Shown one piece after another: positions 8,727 through 17,486 of a stretch of 64,000 bases of DNA (position 1 is the stretch's first letter; every line of letters begins with the position of its first letter). Below the pieces are notes generated by a model. It did not search any database, was not told where the DNA came from, and worked only from the letters and a program-made list of their open reading frames with translations. The stretch is taken from contig CAVXCI010000001.1 in NCBI GenBank assembly GCA_963760285.1, positions 744,001 through 808,000 on the forward strand, given 5' to 3'. Origin of the DNA: PALSA-278 sp963760285 (GTDB lineage: Bacteria; Acidobacteriota; Terriglobia; Acidiferrales; UBA7541). The position numbers were made by a program, and so were the translations under genes.

Positions 8727-9323
8727 TCAGAGTGCGCTCGGCTTCGCCCGTCGCAGCCAGAGCGCTTGTCCGACCGTGGCGAGGATGGCGCTCGGCAGCA
8801 AGAGGAAGGACATCGCCTCTGCCAGATTGATCGGCAGCGTGAGCCATGCAATCGCAACCGCGAGACCCGCCAGTGCCCAGATCCAGCCCGCGAGGCGTTG
8901 AACGGCCTGAACCTTTGCGGGATCGCAATGCAGCGCCGCCAACGGCGTGAGGGTTTTCGGTATGGCGTTCCCGGTCACGGCCAGGAAGGCGCCCCCGATC
9001 GCCATCGTCGCGCGTAGCGCGATATCGCCGTAGTGGACCGCGCCGAGCGCCACGGCAAGTTTCGCGCCAAGCGAAATCATGAGAATCAGACCGGCTGTCA
9101 CGACCCCGCGTCGGACGGAACCCCGGGCATCGCGGCACGCTGCTTTTTCCTTAGGCTCGCGAGAAATGAGGACAAGAGCCAGCGTCATCCCGATGAGAAG
9201 AAGCAGGACCACGAACCAGCTCCCGGCGCTCTGGGGCCGCAGATACCAGTTCTCGGCGACGAGCAGAGTGTTAAGCGCGATCAACGCCGGCGGAATGTAG
9301 TTCCAGATCGGTTTGGCTGCCAT
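8727..9323 (-). CDS. SdpI/YhfL-like multi-pass membrane protein
   Basis: About 198 residues from the ATG at 9323, which follows the arsR stop by 2 nt with AGGAGG inside the arsR tail: translational coupling. It has five to six hydrophobic segments. The phrase GGAFLAVTGNAIPKT matches the SdpI-family signature ('..GN.lPK...'). In Bacillus, SdpI is both an immunity protein and a signal-transducing partner that sequesters the ArsR-type repressor SdpR. The same gene pair here suggests an SdpR/SdpI-type control unit. No SdpC-type toxin gene is nearby. Confidence 0.75.
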   Translation of the reverse strand: MAAKPIWNYIPPALIALNTLLVAENWYLRPQSAGSWFVVLLLLIGMTLALVLISREPKEKAACRDARGSVRRGVVTAGLILMISLGAKLAVALGAVHYGDIALRATMAIGGAFLAVTGNAIPKTLTPLAALHCDPAKVQAVQRLAGWIWALAGLAVAIAWLTLPINLAEAMSFLLLPSAILATVGQALWLRRAKPSAL

Positions 9324-9325
9324 CG

Positions 9326-9661
9326 TTAGCCCTCCTGCTTCAGTGGACGCATTCTTGTCCCGCTCTTTAACGCGGCACGGCGCGCACCGCCCTGTGCCTT
9401 CATGTCCCAACCCACCGTTTGCGCGAAGCCCAGCAGCGCCTCCTCGAGGACGGACATCTTGAGCCGGTAGACGATTGTCCTGCCGTTTTTTTCGGCTTCG
9501 ATCAGCCCCGCATTCTGGAGCACGGAAAAATGGGCGGACATGGTCGGCTTGGAAACGGCAAAATGGTCGGACAACTCACCGGCCGACATCGGCCGTTTGC
9601 GCAGCAGTTGCAGCACGCGGCGGCGCGTTGGATCGGAAAGAGCTTTGAACACGCTGTTCAC
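9326..9661 (-). CDS. ArsR-family (SdpR-like) transcriptional repressor
   Basis: 111 residues with the winged-helix signature FKALSDPTRRRVLQLL, then MSAGELSDHFAVSKPTMSAH as recognition helix, and a wing GRTIVYRL. No metal-binding Cys motif of ArsR/SmtB type is present, and closeness to SdpR fits the sdpI neighbour. The start is a GTG at 9661. A -35/-10 pair ends only 7 nt before it, so the transcript is probably leaderless. It likely represses its own operon (arsR-sdpI-rhodanese). Confidence 0.88.
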   Translation of the reverse strand: MNSVFKALSDPTRRRVLQLLRKRPMSAGELSDHFAVSKPTMSAHFSVLQNAGLIEAEKNGRTIVYRLKMSVLEEALLGFAQTVGWDMKAQGGARRAALKSGTRMRPLKQEG

Positions 9662-9668
9662 GAGTCTA

Positions 9669-9697
9669 TATTTAGCTAATCATCGAACTATTGTCAA
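9669..9697 (-). promoter_or_regulatory. Promoter of the arsR-sdpI-rhodanese operon (probably leaderless)
   Basis: On the minus strand TTGACA (9697-9692), a 17-nt spacer and TAAATA (9674-9669) make a near-consensus sigma-70 promoter. The GTG start follows after only 7 nt, which would place the transcript start at or next to the start codon. The spacer contains GATGATTAGCTAA, with a TTAGCTAA palindrome that could be the repressor operator. Confidence 0.65.
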
Positions 9698-9965
9698 GCG
9701 CCAATTTCGAAGTACCAGCAGTCAAGAATGGAGATGATTCCTGTTGTCCCTCGCCATAATTGGGGAATAACACAGAAAACCAACACGGCATTTGCAGCGA
9801 TTCGCGAACAGAGGAATGCGGCAGAAGCGCCCCCAGTCCACACCGCTACCCTATTGATCTCAGACGCGGATGGAATTTTGGCGAACGACAACCATGTCCG
9901 CGGATTCCGGTGTTGATTTCCCCGAGCTCTGGGAACAGGATCCCTCCCCATCTGTCTCGGCTTGC

Positions 9966-10217
9966 TCAACGAACGTGTTTGGCTGCGTGAATTGCCGCCT
10001 TGATCATAAGAACAATGATGAAAACAACCAACAGGATCAGGATGACGGCAGCGATGACCGAGCCTACAACAAACACGGCAATTACAAGCCCAATCAGCAA
10101 GAGTCCACCCAGTAGAGCGATTCCTGCCAATTTCAAGCGGCCGATCAGTCGCTGACGGGGCGGCAGCCCCGCTGGTGACGGCGAACTTTTTCCGATGAAT
10201 ATCTGGAGATTAGGCAT
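9966..10217 (-). CDS. Small two-helix membrane protein
   Basis: 83 residues with a basic N-terminal third (PPRQRLIGRLK), then two adjacent, very hydrophobic helices of Val/Ile/Leu/Gly, ending in AAIHAAKHVR. No family recognised. The codon pattern and the clear topology support a real gene, but no good Shine-Dalgarno precedes the ATG. It lies between divergent-function neighbours and has no obvious operon partner. Confidence 0.6.
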   Translation of the reverse strand: MPNLQIFIGKSSPSPAGLPPRQRLIGRLKLAGIALLGGLLLIGLVIAVFVVGSVIAAVILILLVVFIIVLMIKAAIHAAKHVR

Positions 10218-10264
10218 CAGTTGTATTCAGTGTGACAAAACTCCCCAGATCGATGCCAGCGAGG

Positions 10265-12971
10265 CTACTTTCCGGCCGCTGCGGTTGCCGTTGCTGGCCG
10301 CCGTGTTTGCGGGTCGTCTGGGAGATTGTCCAGATACATCTCCCGCACATGCCGGCCAAAATCCTCCAGGCCGTTGCCGTTCCAGCCGCGGCAAATCTCC
10401 TCCAGCGTGTGCAGGCCCAGCATGCGGTAGCTCTCCGTTTGCGACTCGTTGAACCACTGGTTGCCTGTGCTTTGATGCGGGAAAGACGGGTTCGCGGCGG
10501 CGTACGACTTCTACATCAGGCGGCTCGGTGCCAAGCAACATCGGCTTGATATAAATCAATTGGCCGTCCGGCCAGGTGGGATCCACGGCAGAATAGCGGA
10601 TCGTCGCCATGGCGCAACGCCGTTTCTTTTCGCGCATGGATGCGTATATTGATCTTCGAATTCGACGGGTACTTTCAGATCGATTCTTACCTTACGCAAT
10701 GCATTTCCCAGATCTTCATAGGTGAAAGCGGGATCGCAGCCGGAGTCGAGCACCACAATTTGCCGGCACCGCCGCAGGATCATTTCATACAGGGCCAGGT
10801 TTTCAAAGTGCCCGCCATCGGAGAGATACACGTAGGCGCTGGTATTGTCGGTGAGTCCCAGGGCCTCTCTCACCAGCGAGCCACGGCAGAGCGCGGACCA
10901 TCCTGTCTCCACGTGCGTTCTCCGGCGTCGCCGGGATTTCCCAGCCATGCTCCCAGTCTGGCATTGAGCAGGGTCATCACAAAACCCTTCACCGGCGATG
11001 AGTGATAACCCATGCTGGGACTGGCGGCGGCCCCCGAGATCGTTACCGCGGTCCCCAAGGTAATGCCGTCCCGGCCGCCGTATTCGGCCGAATCGCGGTA
11101 ACCAAGTTCATAGTTGCCGCTGTGCAAAGGCGACACCGTGAAGGACTGCGCCTTCCTCTGCTGCCACGCCAGCCGCTGACCGGATACAAGATTGAGTGCG
11201 ACATTCACTACGTGAAAGGGCTTGAACCCCGTTCGCAAATCACGCATGAGCAGATTGTCATTCAGCGGCAAATCCGGTGAACCGCGCGGCGTTTCGTTTT
11301 GGATTGGAGGCGCCCAGGTACGCGCGAATCAAGCGATTGCGGTACATCGCATGCAGCGAAAACCGGTTGATGTTGATGTAGCGGGCCATCACCTGGCTGA
11401 GCGACCAGAAGTATGACCAATCCACCGAGGGCGAGAAACCATGGCGTATGTTCCAGAACAAATTGGTGGTTCCGTCCAGCTGGCAGCTTGGCCGGGGGCC
11501 GGCGGCATGAGCATGCCCGTGGAGAATAACAGCCAGTTGGTGAAAATAGACAGGCCAATACAAAGGTGAGAAGGAATATCGCCGGCGCCAGCTTTACCAG
11601 ATACCGAAGACCTTCCTGCCGGGACCAGGGTCTTCCTCCGGAGGGAGCTTCAGCGCCGCTTAGCCGGCTCAGCCAGGCGCTGGCGACCCCAATAGCCGCG
11701 AGCAGTTCCTTGCCCCAGGCTCTCCAGTGAAATGCCCACGCTGGAGCCAGCAGCACCAGCGCACAGGCGGCCAGCCAGGAAAACGAAAGCATCTGGTTCC
11801 ACGCGGAAGCGCGCGCCATCCATTCACGATCATCGTCCTCCAGAACGGTGCTAGACAAACCTACAAACAGCGTGCCTCCCAAGTCGAACGCCAAAAGTAG
11901 GAGAGGCGGAGCAATCGTCACGTAGTAAGCCCAGCCCGGCAACTCGATATTGGTGAGCACCCATGGCCATCGCGTCCATACACGATAGCCACCAAAATAA
12001 GGGCAAGTGACAGCGGGCCGAAAAGGAGCTTTATCCGCCGTTTCATCGATTTCACGCAGAACAGCAAGAACACCAGCCAGCCCGTCGCGGAAGGGAGCAG
12101 CACCCAGAGAATCGCGGCCCGCCCCTTGGTCAGGTTGCTCTCGGTCACTCCAAAAAGGAGTGAATCATAAATCATGAAACAAAAAATTGCGCCCGCAAGC
12201 GGAGCCAAAACCTTCCAGAGAAAGTCACTTTGGGAGTGGTTTCGGCCTCCTGCACTGGGCAGGTAGCGGCCGATATTGAATATGGCGAAGGCGAGCAGAA
12301 GAAACCACAACAGCGGCAGGCCTTCTTTGACTGCCCACGACGAAGTGATGGTCCGCGCACCGAGCCCATTTCCCTATAAGTCTCCCCCAGACGGAAGACC
12401 GCAAGCACCAACCGCGGAAGCATGAGCGCCAGCATCAACAGGGGAACCAGAACCAGCCAGTTCAGCAGAATGTTGCGCCCGACGGTGGCCGCCAGAGTCC
12501 AGGTATCGGCGGAGAAGAACCCCAGGCGGGGCGACAGATAGTTGTTGTATTCGCGCAAGTGCCCGATGGGATCCACTTCCCCGGGGAAAACCGGCTCGGC
12601 ATTCGGCCGCAGACACGGAATCACATTCGAGAGCCCGCCGACCCGTTGATCCAGGCGGTCAGCCAGCTTCCAATGTATCCCCCGCCGGAGACCGTCGAGA
12701 GGTAGTCAAACTGGTCGAGAAGGCCGTGCCCGGCCAGCCCCTGGAGCGCCCCCAGCGCGAAAGTGGCGCTGCGAATGCCGCCGCCGGAAATGCACAGGGC
12801 GCTGAGAGGTTTCTCCTGCCCGCGCAGCTTTTCCAGCACTTCCGCCGCGTTTTCACCGGAGAAATCCACGCCCGGCCGCAGAGCCTGGTATTCCTCGCGG
12901 AGCACTTGGTGCAGCTTCACCGGACCTTCCGGCATAGGTAAATTGAGCCCCCGTTCCCAGAACGGCGTCAA
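10265..12971 (-). pseudogene. Patatin-like phospholipase with membrane segments, frame broken several times
   Basis: Joined frames give about 900 residues. The N-terminus (117 residues in one frame) has the oxyanion loop CISGGGIRSATF (about residues 60-71) and the nucleophile elbow STVSGGGYIGS (Ser at about 95). A middle part with six or more hydrophobic segments follows. The catalytic Asp motif SDGGHFENLALYEM lies near 10770 and a C-terminal domain ends at the stop at 10265. Frames change near 12630, 12350, 11950, 11530, 11265, 10930, 10600 and 10500. All patatin catalytic elements remain. Family members cleave acyl chains from membrane lipids. It is the last gene of the long minus-strand run, 28 nt after the preceding gene, and could be its membrane-acting enzyme. 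Confidence 0.75.
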
Positions 12972-12999
12972 TTGTTAAAACCGGCCTATTTAATTTGGT

Positions 13000-14151
13000 T
13001 CAACGATCATAAATAAGAATCGTTGCGGTTATGTCAGGATGAAACCTGAATGCGACAAGATAGCTGTCCTCACCATTTCGCCAGTTGTTTTGACCTGTTC
13101 CGTAAGGGCGGCTTTGAGAGCACACAGCGGGTGTAGAAGAGGACTGCGCAACTTTGCCGCCGCAAAAGGAATCCTCAGGATGATAGGTATTTGTTAAGGT
13201 CATCCAATCCCCCCATCCCTCGAGCAGCTGTGCATTCGAACCGTCATTCAATGTCCATACTTGCTGAGCGTCTCCTGTGTTGCTCCGCGTGTAGCCTCTA
13301 ATGGGGCCGTTTGCTCCCTGTTGAACCATGAAAATGTCCGCAGCACGGACTCTCACTGACACGTTTGAATTCAAGTTTTTGTGCTGCATGAGCAACTTGA
13401 TGTGGCAGCCGTCGTCGTCCCCGCAAAGGTCCTTCAGATTCACCACAGCGGAATGCCAACGAGTCCCTTCTGCCTGGATCGTGAGCCTGAATGGCTGCTT
13501 TTCACCATTGAGTGTTCCCGTGATTGTGGCATTCCCGTTTACAGTCAGACCTTTCGCCGGGTCAAGTACATTGATTGTCCCTACTGCCAGGGAGTTGTAG
13601 ATGGTAGCATTCCCTGCCTTCAGCAATCCGGTGTCTTCGCGGGCCCCTACCTGCAGGTTTTGTTCAACCCGCAAATTGTCGGATATCAATACGTTGCGAT
13701 TTCCAGGGCTGGCGGGGCTATTGCGTCCCCTAATTATTAGGGCGTTAGTGGTGCTGTCGTTAAAGATGGCGGCATGACCCAGCTGCATTCCCGCCTCGGA
13801 ATTGGGGTGGTCGGCGTCGGTAAAGACCAGCTCGGAATTCCCAATCTCGAGCCCCTTCGACATCAGTTTGCCCCCAAGCGACAAATCGTTGCTGAGCGAG
13901 GCGTTGCCGTTCTGGGCGATGAACAACGCTTGGGTTTGTTGGCCCCAGAGCAACCCACCGCACACCACCAACAGCACCGCCAACGAGATCGAGGCGGTGA
14001 TGAGCCTCCGGGAAAATTTCCGGCGTGCCGTGGGATGCGCACCCACCTGCAAGGCAGCCTGCTTGTTTTCCAGGTTTTCAAGTTTTTTCCGCAGCGCCTG
14101 AAGTTCATCCTTCATTTCGTTGTAGTTGAGCCCTTCCCGCGATTCGTTCAT
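13000..14151 (-). CDS. Membrane-anchored coiled-coil protein with a fibre-like exterior domain
   Basis: 383 residues from the ATG at 14151, with GAGGAG 7 nt upstream; a further-upstream ATG at 14199 would lie before this SD. Residues 5-35 are a coiled coil (MKDELQALRKKLENLENKQ), and a single TM helix (LITASISLAVLLVVCGGLLW) sits near residues 55-75. The exterior part has repetitive, short beta units (ATIYNSLAVG, LTVNGNATITGTLNG) like the stems of phage tail fibres. A C-terminal domain with paired Cys (CGDDDGC, SFCGG, AVCSQS) follows. Topology: N-in, C-out. Likely a surface-displayed oligomer of the operon. Function unknown. Confidence 0.75.
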   Translation of the reverse strand: MNESREGLNYNEMKDELQALRKKLENLENKQAALQVGAHPTARRKFSRRLITASISLAVLLVVCGGLLWGQQTQALFIAQNGNASLSNDLSLGGKLMSKGLEIGNSELVFTDADHPNSEAGMQLGHAAIFNDSTTNALIIRGRNSPASPGNRNVLISDNLRVEQNLQVGAREDTGLLKAGNATIYNSLAVGTINVLDPAKGLTVNGNATITGTLNGEKQPFRLTIQAEGTRWHSAVVNLKDLCGDDDGCHIKLLMQHKNLNSNVSVRVRAADIFMVQQGANGPIRGYTRSNTGDAQQVWTLNDGSNAQLLEGWGDWMTLTNTYHPEDSFCGGKVAQSSSTPAVCSQSRPYGTGQNNWRNGEDSYLVAFRFHPDITATILIYDR

Positions 14152-14256
14152 GATGCGCTCCTCATTAGCATATGTTTTCGTGAGCCGAATGCCTCTCACC
14201 GCCGTGCACTTTGAATCTTGTTGCCGGTTCTCCGATGGGGGCGTCAGACTGCTGCA

Positions 14257-17200
14257 TCATTTGCATACATTATTGGGCGTACTTGATCTAAGGGGGGACG
14301 CGCTCACCGTTCCGTCCACACGGTACGCCAGAATGCGGTCAGATTTGCCCTGGTCCTCCTTACACTGCACTGTGTAGCCAGATAGCAACGGCTTTGCGAG
14401 CGTGCACCGGCGGGACCCGATAAAAAGGTCTTGGTTCCCGTTCGCAAAGAGTGTGCTGAATTTTGTGCCGGAAATCCACATAACGACAGTCCCATCAGTC
14501 TTCACTACCGCCGGACTATTACTGAATGCCGAACCGGCGGGGTGCTCTCCGAGATTCTCTTTGCAAGTCAGGGAGGTGTTGCTCGTTTTCGTCGCGACCG
14601 TGCACAGGTGGAACCCGAAAATACTGGACCCGATAAGAATTTGCTGACCCACTACCGTTTTCTCGAATTTCTGGCCGCTAATCGAGGTAACCACAGTCCC
14701 CAGTATCGATGTGTTCACAGGTGCGCATGCACAGGGTATTTCGCCCAGTGCACTCAGGCTGGGTGGCTCGCCCGGTACTTTCACGCTGAGTGTGGCGCCC
14801 TTCTGCACCTGGAACCCATTGCCATGGATCACGCTTCCGCGCGCCTCCAACTCCCACGGCGCTCCAGGCGTGGCAGTCCCAGTCACCTGCAGGCTCGTCG
14901 GACTTTTGATTTTCCTGTGGTTACCCAAGGCGTCCAAATTGAACGACGGGATCAGGGCGCTCACGGCGCCCCCGGAGGCCGCGTAAAGCGTCCCGCCGGG
15001 GCCAAACAGCAGTTGCGGTTCCCCAAGCTCGGGAAGCTTTGGGTTGAATAGCAAACTGGCCTCCGCGGTGAAGCCGTAAAACGTATCATTGGCCCACAAC
15101 ATGATGTTCCCCGCGGAGTCCGCCACCGGCTTTCCCGCGGTGCTGATGTTCGCGGGGAGCGGCGTTCCACGAATCCCGATGCGCTCTTTGCCGCCCACCG
15201 TATGCCTGAAACTGTTGCCGCCAACCCACGTAACTTGATGCCCCGATGTGTTCACCTTTGCCCACGGAAGGTCTGCCGTGACGTTCTTTTGGCTCCCCAG
15301 GTCCTCTTTGCAGGTCAGCTTGCGGGGGCTTGCTTCGGTTACCGTGCACGTGCGGGACCCAATAGAAAATTCCTGGCCCACGTCCACTGCCGAGAAATCA
15401 ACAAATCTCGGCGGCGTAACCACTGTCCCCTCTGTGTCCACCCCTATTGACGGCGTAACATCGTACAGGTGAACACCGGAATGCTCTCCAAAGTCCTCAT
15501 CGCAGAACCACGTCCCGTTTGTTTGGCTCATTGGCCCCCTCTTATTGCTAACCGTGCACGTGGAGAGCACCTCCTTGCCGCTCCACGCATTGACTGTCTT
15601 GCCGTTTAGGGCCCCAACGGCTCTGAACTCCGGTGTAACGGACCGGCTAATCAGGAAGTATAGTTTTTTCGCCGAGAGGTCTGCGGGCTTTTCGGGGATG
15701 GAATCGAGAATCGGCTGGCCGATCTTTCCATCGGTCTCATCCATCCATTCCTCGGTGAGCTTCGCTTGGTAATCCCCGTCCCGCGTCATGACCGCTTTAT
15801 TCTTGACTCCCCACAGCACCCCTTTTGTGCCCAGGTTCCCGGCGATGAAAACGTAGTCGGCCCCATCCTCGTGCCTTGCCACCACCGGATTGTAGAGCGT
15901 GAGAAGGTTTGTCGGAAACTTCGGATCCGGCACCTCGTGAATCAGGTCTACATCCTTACCTGTCTGGGTATTGATAACCAGAAATTTTGACTCATCCGAA
16001 AGCAACGCCAGAACGTAGAGGAATCGGCCATCGGGGCTAAGCGTGATTCTCGCGTCGGCGGAGGCGGCATTCCCAAGAGTTATCCACCACAGCTTGCGGG
16101 GATGTCCGGCGGCGTCCAGCGGAGCAAAGTCGGGATTGAGCGCAAAAATTCCCTTGGAAACAATATACAGCGTTCCATCGGGACCCTCGGCCGCCTCCGC
16201 GGGTGGCGCTCCGAAAGCGACGGTTTTCTCCGTCCGTGGCTCAGGACAGGTCTGCTTCGGTTTCAACTGAAAGCTATAAATTGCGTCTCCCGTGATGATC
16301 CTCAAGCGGCCGAAGCGGTTGACCACCATGCGCGATCTCCCTAGAAACTTGCCTTTGGCATCCACCCATGCTTTCCACACCACCCCTCCCAGCGGTTTCC
16401 GCGCTTCCAGGCAGACTGCCTCCGGCTCCGTCCCTTGTGGTTTCTCCGCGTCCGGGCCGGGGCAGTCTGACCATTTATTGTTTCGCACCACAAAAATCAG
16501 GTCTCCGTAAACCGCCGGCGTGACGGTAAGGCTATCGTCCGCTATCTTGTAGGGCGCATACTCGTCCTGCCTTGGGCTGTTCTCTTTGGAGATGAATTCG
16601 CAGCCGCTGATGCGGGCCGGCCCTCCCTCGGACTGGAGATTCGCCAACGCCACGGGCTCGCTGGTACAGCCGAAGGTTTGCCTGGATAGGTAACTTGGTA
16701 GGTAATGGTAGGTCACCATCAGGCGGGGCTGCTCGCGAGCTTTGTCGCGCAGTTCGCTGTCATTGCCATATTTTTCCGGGTCGTTTCTGAGACCGTAATA
16801 GGCGCGGCTGCTCGCGGTCTCGTCCGAAGGGATGAGAAGAAGGCCGATGTACCGTACGCTCTTATCATCTTCCTTCGTTTGCAGTAAACCAGCCCCCGTG
16901 GGATTTGTCGACCATTTCACGGAATCCGAACATTTCGCGTCATCCGAGCAGTTCCGCCGGTCGGATTGGAGCCTGGCTACTTCGACGCCATCCTTATAGC
17001 TCCTTGGCGCAGCTCCGCCGGAGGGAGAAGCTTCGGCGGATAGTACTCTGATGACCATGCCTCGGTTCAGACCTTCGCCGGTCTTCCGTACGAGTTGCAA
17101 CTGCGCCCTGGTTATGCTGATCTCGTTGTCCTTTGGCAGCGCGCTCGCGTCGAAATAGAGCCAGGATGCATTCCTGCCAAGCGGCTTACCCTCGTAATTC

Positions 17201-17421
17201 GCATTTGAATCCGTAACCTTAAGGTCGCCGCAGGGCGTAGCTGTCGCGTCAGTACAAGTATGCGAAGGAAGCAGCGTGACGGTGACTTCCTGGGCTGGCG
17301 CCGTTTGGGCTAGAGCCGCGATCGCCACCAGGCCGGTGAACACACAGGCGACAAAACCTCGCCGCAGGAACTTGGCGGCGCACAGGATCCCTCTTTGGAC
17401 GGTCGATCGCAATTCAATCAT
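14257..17421 (-). CDS. Secreted DNRLRE-type / beta-propeller protein with internal Cys repeats
   Basis: 1054 residues from the ATG at 17421, with AAGGAAGGAG 7 nt upstream. The signal peptide (FVACVFTGLVAIAALAQTAPAQ) ends near residue 44. Residues 45-240 resemble a DNRLRE carbohydrate-/stalk-type domain (WLYFDASALPKDNEISITRAQLQL). A beta-propeller with blades such as LSPDGRFLYVLALL and GPGGTLYAASGG follows. The last 400 residues carry at least three copies of a roughly 50-residue unit, GTVV...F....IGSR-CTV...LTCKEDLG, each with two Cys. Extracellular, probably adhesive. It stands 38-65 nt after the Kelch gene in the long minus-strand run. Confidence 0.78.
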   Translation of the reverse strand: MIELRSTVQRGILCAAKFLRRGFVACVFTGLVAIAALAQTAPAQEVTVTLLPSHTCTDATATPCGDLKVTDSNANYEGKPLGRNASWLYFDASALPKDNEISITRAQLQLVRKTGEGLNRGMVIRVLSAEASPSGGAAPRSYKDGVEVARLQSDRRNCSDDAKCSDSVKWSTNPTGAGLLQTKEDDKSVRYIGLLLIPSDETASSRAYYGLRNDPEKYGNDSELRDKAREQPRLMVTYHYLPSYLSRQTFGCTSEPVALANLQSEGGPARISGCEFISKENSPRQDEYAPYKIADDSLTVTPAVYGDLIFVVRNNKWSDCPGPDAEKPQGTEPEAVCLEARKPLGGVVWKAWVDAKGKFLGRSRMVVNRFGRLRIITGDAIYSFQLKPKQTCPEPRTEKTVAFGAPPAEAAEGPDGTLYIVSKGIFALNPDFAPLDAAGHPRKLWWITLGNAASADARITLSPDGRFLYVLALLSDESKFLVINTQTGKDVDLIHEVPDPKFPTNLLTLYNPVVARHEDGADYVFIAGNLGTKGVLWGVKNKAVMTRDGDYQAKLTEEWMDETDGKIGQPILDSIPEKPADLSAKKLYFLISRSVTPEFRAVGALNGKTVNAWSGKEVLSTCTVSNKRGPMSQTNGTWFCDEDFGEHSGVHLYDVTPSIGVDTEGTVVTPPRFVDFSAVDVGQEFSIGSRTCTVTEASPRKLTCKEDLGSQKNVTADLPWAKVNTSGHQVTWVGGNSFRHTVGGKERIGIRGTPLPANISTAGKPVADSAGNIMLWANDTFYGFTAEASLLFNPKLPELGEPQLLFGPGGTLYAASGGAVSALIPSFNLDALGNHRKIKSPTSLQVTGTATPGAPWELEARGSVIHGNGFQVQKGATLSVKVPGEPPSLSALGEIPCACAPVNTSILGTVVTSISGQKFEKTVVGQQILIGSSIFGFHLCTVATKTSNTSLTCKENLGEHPAGSAFSNSPAVVKTDGTVVMWISGTKFSTLFANGNQDLFIGSRRCTLAKPLLSGYTVQCKEDQGKSDRILAYRVDGTVSASPLRSSTPNNVCK

Positions 17422-17486
17422 GAAACGCTCCTTCCTTGAATGTTGCATATTCCCTGGAGCAAGGCCAGGCGCGACGCCTCATCGTC

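Noticed and set aside
8107..8901. 264-codon plus-strand frame across the rhodanese and SdpI-like genes
   Set aside because: It is antisense to two genes with recognisable motifs, and its first part lies in a dispersed repeat.
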